A stretch of DNA of 64,000 nt from Streptomyces justiciae (lineage in GTDB: Bacteria > Actinomycetota > Actinomycetes > Streptomycetales > Streptomycetaceae), in assembly GCF_015163075.1 (NCBI RefSeq), contig NZ_JADDXU010000001.1:620001-684000 (forward strand), written 5' to 3'. This document shows, piece after piece, positions 59,561 through 64,000 of the stretch. Position 1 is the first letter of the stretch; every line of letters begins with the position of its first letter. The translations under genes and the position numbers were made by a program. The notes under the pieces are model-generated. The model did no database searches and had not been told where the DNA came from. It worked only from the letters and a program-made list of their open reading frames with translations.

Positions 59561-60861
59561 CTCTGGGCCCGCAACAGGGACCGGTACCAGGTGTACGAGT
59601 CCTTCTTGGTCCTCTCCAGCGTCGTGAAGTCCACGTGCACCAGGCCGAACCGCTGCGCATAGCCCTCGGCCCACTCGAAGTTGTCCATCAGCGACCACAC
59701 GAAGTAGCCACGGACGTCGACGCCGGCCTCCGACGCCCGGTGCAGGGCCCGGACATGGCCGTCGAGGTAGTCGATCCTGGCGCGGTCGTGGAGGCCCTCG
59801 TACGAGCAGCCGTTCTCCGTGATGACGATGGGCGGCAGCCGGTCGCCGTAGCGTTCGTGGAAGGTGGTGAGGAGCTCGGTCAGGCCCTCCGGGACCACCG
59901 GCCAGCCGAAGTCGGTGACCGGGACGTCCTCGATCTCCTGGACGGAGAAGGGGAGTTCGGCCGGGATGGTCAGACCGCCGAACTCGATGTCCGCGCCCTG
60001 CGGGGCGCCCACCCGGGTCGGCGCGTAGTAGTTGACGCCGTAGAAGTCCAGCGGCTCGGAGATGACCTTGAGGTCCGCCGCCACGTCGCCCGGCATCAAC
60101 TCGCCCAGCCCGTCCGGGTATTCGCCCAGCAGGATCGGCTCGGCGAACAGCCGGTTGAGCAGCAGGTCGTAGAACGCCGCCGCCTCCAGGTCCGGCTGCT
60201 CCTGGGAGGCGGGCCAGGTCGGGCCGTGCGAGTTGGCGATGCCGATGTCGGTGGCACCGGACGCGCGCAGGGCCTGGACGCCCAGACCGTGGGCGAGGAG
60301 CAGATGGTGGGCGACCGGGAGCGCGTCGAACATCAGCCGCTTGCCGGGAGCGTGGGCGCCCAACGCATGGCCGAACAGGGTGTGTTCGGCGGGCTCGTTG
60401 ATCGTGATCCACTTCTTCACCCGGTCACCGAGGCGGTCGGCGACGACCGACACGTACTCGGCGTAGCGCGCCGCGGTGTCCCGCTCCAGCCAGTCGAGGC
60501 CGACCGGCAGGTCCCAGTGGAACAGGGTCGGGACCGGGCGGACGCCCGCCGCGCAGAGCTCGTCGACCAGGCGGTCGTAGAAGTCCAGGCCGCCCTCCGC
60601 ACGAACCCGCGGCCAGGAGACCGAGAAGCGGTACGCGTCCACGCCCAGATCGGCCAGGAGCGCCACGTCCTCGCGGTAGCGGTGGTAGTGGTCGCAGGCC
60701 GTCGCCGCCGTCGAGCCGTCCTTCACCCGGCCCGGCTCGGCGGTGAACGCGTCCCACACGGAGGGCTCGCGCAGTTCCGCCGCGCCCTCGATCTGATGGG
60801 CCGAGGTCGAGACGCCCCAGAGGAAGCCGGCCGGGAACTTCGGTATCGCGTTGGTCGCCAT
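59557..60861 (-). CDS. GH1 family beta-glucosidase
   Basis: 434 residues from ATG 60861, which has AAGGA 11 bases upstream; ATG 60873 is in frame but directly abuts the palindrome. GH1 barrel: FPAGFLWGVSTSAHQIEGA, acid/base Glu in WITINEPAEHTLFGHALG, nucleophile Glu in PPIVITENGCSYEG, and aglycone Trp in WSLMDNFEWAEGYAQRFGL. No signal peptide, so it is intracellular and acts on imported beta-glucosides such as cellobiose or aryl glucosides. First gene of the operon with the MFS permease. Confidence 0.95.
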   Translation of the reverse strand: MATNAIPKFPAGFLWGVSTSAHQIEGAAELREPSVWDAFTAEPGRVKDGSTAATACDHYHRYREDVALLADLGVDAYRFSVSWPRVRAEGGLDFYDRLVDELCAAGVRPVPTLFHWDLPVGLDWLERDTAARYAEYVSVVADRLGDRVKKWITINEPAEHTLFGHALGAHAPGKRLMFDALPVAHHLLLAHGLGVQALRASGATDIGIANSHGPTWPASQEQPDLEAAAFYDLLLNRLFAEPILLGEYPDGLGELMPGDVAADLKVISEPLDFYGVNYYAPTRVGAPQGADIEFGGLTIPAELPFSVQEIEDVPVTDFGWPVVPEGLTELLTTFHERYGDRLPPIVITENGCSYEGLHDRARIDYLDGHVRALHRASEAGVDVRGYFVWSLMDNFEWAEGYAQRFGLVHVDFTTLERTKKDSYTWYRSLLRAQR

Positions 60862-60873
60862 GGGCCGGATCAT

Positions 60874-60890
60874 CCTTACCGCCGGTAAGG
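60874..60890 (-). promoter_or_regulatory. Perfect palindrome operator at the beta-glucosidase start
   Basis: CCTTACCG-C-CGGTAAGG is an eight-base perfect inverted repeat with a single-base centre. It overlaps the ribosome binding region of the GH1 gene, 13 bases before its ATG. It does not match the CebR cellobiose operator; the cognate repressor is not in this window. Confidence 0.7.
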
Positions 60891-60919
60891 GAAGTCAACG
60901 CCCCAGCGGGAACTGCCCG

Positions 60920-61186
60920 TTACGCTCCCTCCTTGAGCACCCGCGAGATCAGCCCGCGCTGCTCCTCGGTGAGCCGGGGGTCGGCGGTGTAGACCGTCTT
61001 CCCGTCGACCGTGATCTCGTAACTGAACCCGTCGGGGACCCCGACGGGCGGGATGTGCCGCCCGTCGGCGATCGCCTTCTCGGCCAGGGCTCGCCATTCC
61101 GGTGCGTCGGGCCGCCCCGAGGTGTCCACCTCGGCGCTGCGCTCGATACCCGCGAATCCGCCCGTGCGCCTCACTCGAATACGCAT
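60920..61186 (-). CDS. Emfourin-type protease inhibitor
   Basis: 88 residues (MRIRVRRTGGFAGIERSAEVDTSG start). The size, the MRIRVRRTGGFAGI N-terminus and the IDGKxxY-like strand YEITVDGKTVYTADP match my recollection of the emfourin family, small proteins that inhibit the co-encoded M4 (protealysin-like) metalloprotease. It lies 21 bases downstream of such a protease gene in the same direction, the classical arrangement. It probably guards the cytoplasm against the protease. Confidence 0.8.
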   Translation of the reverse strand: MRIRVRRTGGFAGIERSAEVDTSGRPDAPEWRALAEKAIADGRHIPPVGVPDGFSYEITVDGKTVYTADPRLTEEQRGLISRVLKEGA

Positions 61187-61207
61187 GGGACCGTGTGTAG
61201 TACGGAA

Positions 61208-62281
61208 TTACGCCGTGCGCACCCCGACCTGCTCCCACGCCTTGAGCACGGCCTGGAGTTCCTCGCCCTCCTGGTAGCGGGCCTTGGCCGCCGCCACCGT
61301 CAGCGTCGCGAAGTCCGTGAACAGGGCGTCCTTCTTCAGCTGGCCGCCGGTCAGCACGTCGTACCAGATCTGCCCCGCCCGCTCCCAGGCGTGGCCGCCG
61401 AGGGTGGTGGCGACGATGTAGAACGCGTGGTTGGGGATGCCGGAGTTGATGTGGACGCCGCCGTTGTCGCGGCCGGTGCGGACGTAGTCGTCCATCGTCG
61501 CGGGCTGCGGGTCCTTGCCGAGGACGTCGTCGTCGTACGCCGTGCCCGGCTCCTTCATGGAGCGCAGCGCCTTGCCCGTGACGCGCGGGGCGAGGAGGCC
61601 CGCGCCGATCAGCCAGTCGGCCTCGGCGGCGGTCTGGCCGAGCGTGTACTGCTTGATGAGGGAGCCGAAGACGTCGGACATCGACTCGTTCAGCGCGCCG
61701 GGCTGGCCGAAGTAGGTCAGGTTGGCGGTGTACTGCGTGACGCCGTGGGTGAGTTCGTGGCCGATGACGTCGATCGGGATGGTGAAGTCGAGGAAGATCT
61801 CGCCGTCCCCGTCGCCGAACACCATCTGCTCGCCGTTCCAGAACGCGTTGTTGTAGTCCCGGTCGTAGTGGACCGTCGCGTCGAGCGGGAGGCCGCCTGC
61901 GTCGATCGAGTCGCGCTCGTACGCCTTCAGGTACAGCTCGAAGGTGGCGCCGAGGCCCGCGTACGCGCGGTTGACCGTGGCGTCCTTGCCGGGTTCCGAG
62001 CCCTCGGCGCGGACCTTCTTCCCGGGCAGCTCGGTGCGGTGCTTCGCGTCGTAGAGGGTGCGGTGCGGCTTGCCGGCCTCCGCGCCGAGCGGCGCGGCGA
62101 CGGACGGGGCGCCGACGACCGTGGTCAGCCGGCGGTGGGTGCGCTCGAAGGCGTCGCGTTCCAGGGTCCTGCGCGCGGGATCGGCGAGCGCGGGGTCCTC
62201 GGCCTGAGCCAGCTTGTCGAGGACGTGCGGCGGTACGACGGTGCAGAAGACGGGCTCGAAGCCCCCGTTGGTCTTCGTCAT
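61208..62281 (-). CDS. M4 (thermolysin/protealysin-like) metallopeptidase
   Basis: 357 residues from ATG 62281 (AAGGG eight bases upstream; GTG 62290 also possible). No signal peptide. A short propeptide with VVPPHVLDKLAQ, like the PPHLL motif of protealysin-type proteases, replaces the long FTP/PepSY propeptide. The catalytic zinc site is VIGHELTHGVTQYT, then GALNESMSDVFGSLIK with the third ligand Glu, and VHINSGIPNHAFY with the transition-state His. All catalytic residues are present. It is likely intracellular or non-classically exported. It forms an operon with the emfourin-like gene. Confidence 0.93.
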   Translation of the reverse strand: MTKTNGGFEPVFCTVVPPHVLDKLAQAEDPALADPARRTLERDAFERTHRRLTTVVGAPSVAAPLGAEAGKPHRTLYDAKHRTELPGKKVRAEGSEPGKDATVNRAYAGLGATFELYLKAYERDSIDAGGLPLDATVHYDRDYNNAFWNGEQMVFGDGDGEIFLDFTIPIDVIGHELTHGVTQYTANLTYFGQPGALNESMSDVFGSLIKQYTLGQTAAEADWLIGAGLLAPRVTGKALRSMKEPGTAYDDDVLGKDPQPATMDDYVRTGRDNGGVHINSGIPNHAFYIVATTLGGHAWERAGQIWYDVLTGGQLKKDALFTDFATLTVAAAKARYQEGEELQAVLKAWEQVGVRTA

Positions 62282-62495
62282 GCCCGGCACCCTTGCACTG
62301 CGTTATGCCGCTGTCACTACCCGCAACCATGATTGGTGAAATATACGGACAGCAGGGCGCACGCTCCGTGACGAAGTGGTATGACGAAGTGGCGTGGCGC
62401 ACTTTTTGTCCGGTTCCCTGTTATTCGTCACCCGGGTCCCGCATGCTGATACAGCGCCCCGCATCCGAACCGGCTCGGCTAGCATGCTTCGCATC

Positions 62496-64000
<1,505 letters not shown>

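Overview
The window is high-GC DNA (third codon positions almost all G or C) that reads as a Streptomyces chromosome. The evidence is GTG/TTG starts, dense 4-bp ATGA/GTGA stop-start overlaps, no insertion sequence or phage gene, and a housekeeping gene order that I recognise from the S. coelicolor core: leuS - comEA/comEC - holA - rpsT - lepA - fadD - hemW - hrcA - dnaJ - rsmE - phoH - ybeY - era - leuA. I saw no TTA codon in a called gene when scanning by eye, so nothing here looks bldA-dependent. I found no tRNA, rRNA or CRISPR array.

Layout. 1-11.4 kb: leuS (5' end missing), a membrane-anchored unknown, DegV, comEA-comEC, an arylamine N-acetyltransferase, a 34-bp tandem repeat, holA and a SnoaL-like protein. 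11.5-16 kb: rpsT (minus) divergent from lepA, then a long-chain acyl-CoA synthetase. 16-23 kb: a signalling cluster, with a giant soluble poly-HAMP hybrid histidine kinase and a response regulator (minus) divergent from an ATPase-GAF-PP2C phosphatase. 23-31 kb: hemW, a DUF3097 protein, an MBL hydrolase, the heat-shock pair hrcA-dnaJ behind a CIRCE operator, a nitronate monooxygenase-like gene and rsmE. 31-37 kb: a lipoprotein candidate, a tricorn-type protease, a HIT protein, an RNase Z-like hydrolase and an adenine deaminase-type enzyme. 37-43 kb: an accessory sugar-acid block with an MFS permease and an IclR regulator divergent from kdgD-gudD (D-glucarate catabolism), then a PfkB kinase. 43-50 kb: an orphan FAD domain protein, phoH-ybeY-CNNM-YjbR as a tight operon, and an MFS/XRE divergent pair. 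50-56 kb: a cytidine-deaminase-like protein without zinc ligands, a three-gene secreted cassette that looks like a WxL/DUF916 surface system, amtB-glnK behind GlnR-like half-sites, and era. 56-64 kb: a second MmyB-type XRE regulator divergent from a nucleoside-diphosphate-sugar epimerase, an MFS/GH1 beta-glucosidase operon with a palindromic operator, an intracellular M4 protease with an emfourin-type inhibitor, and leuA (3' end missing) behind a Leu-rich leader peptide.

The ancient core (translation, replication, heat shock, RNA processing) is interrupted by short accessory cassettes for sugar acids, beta-glucosides, efflux, surface proteins and nitrogen uptake. Several of these carry readable local operators. 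Four copies of one intergenic element sit exactly between convergent gene pairs, and a second element family occurs twice, once locally amplified. The most unusual content is the WxL-like secreted cassette, the Nik1-like poly-HAMP kinase cluster, the protease/emfourin pair, the zinc-less deaminase homologue and the TOPRIM-like signature in DUF3097.
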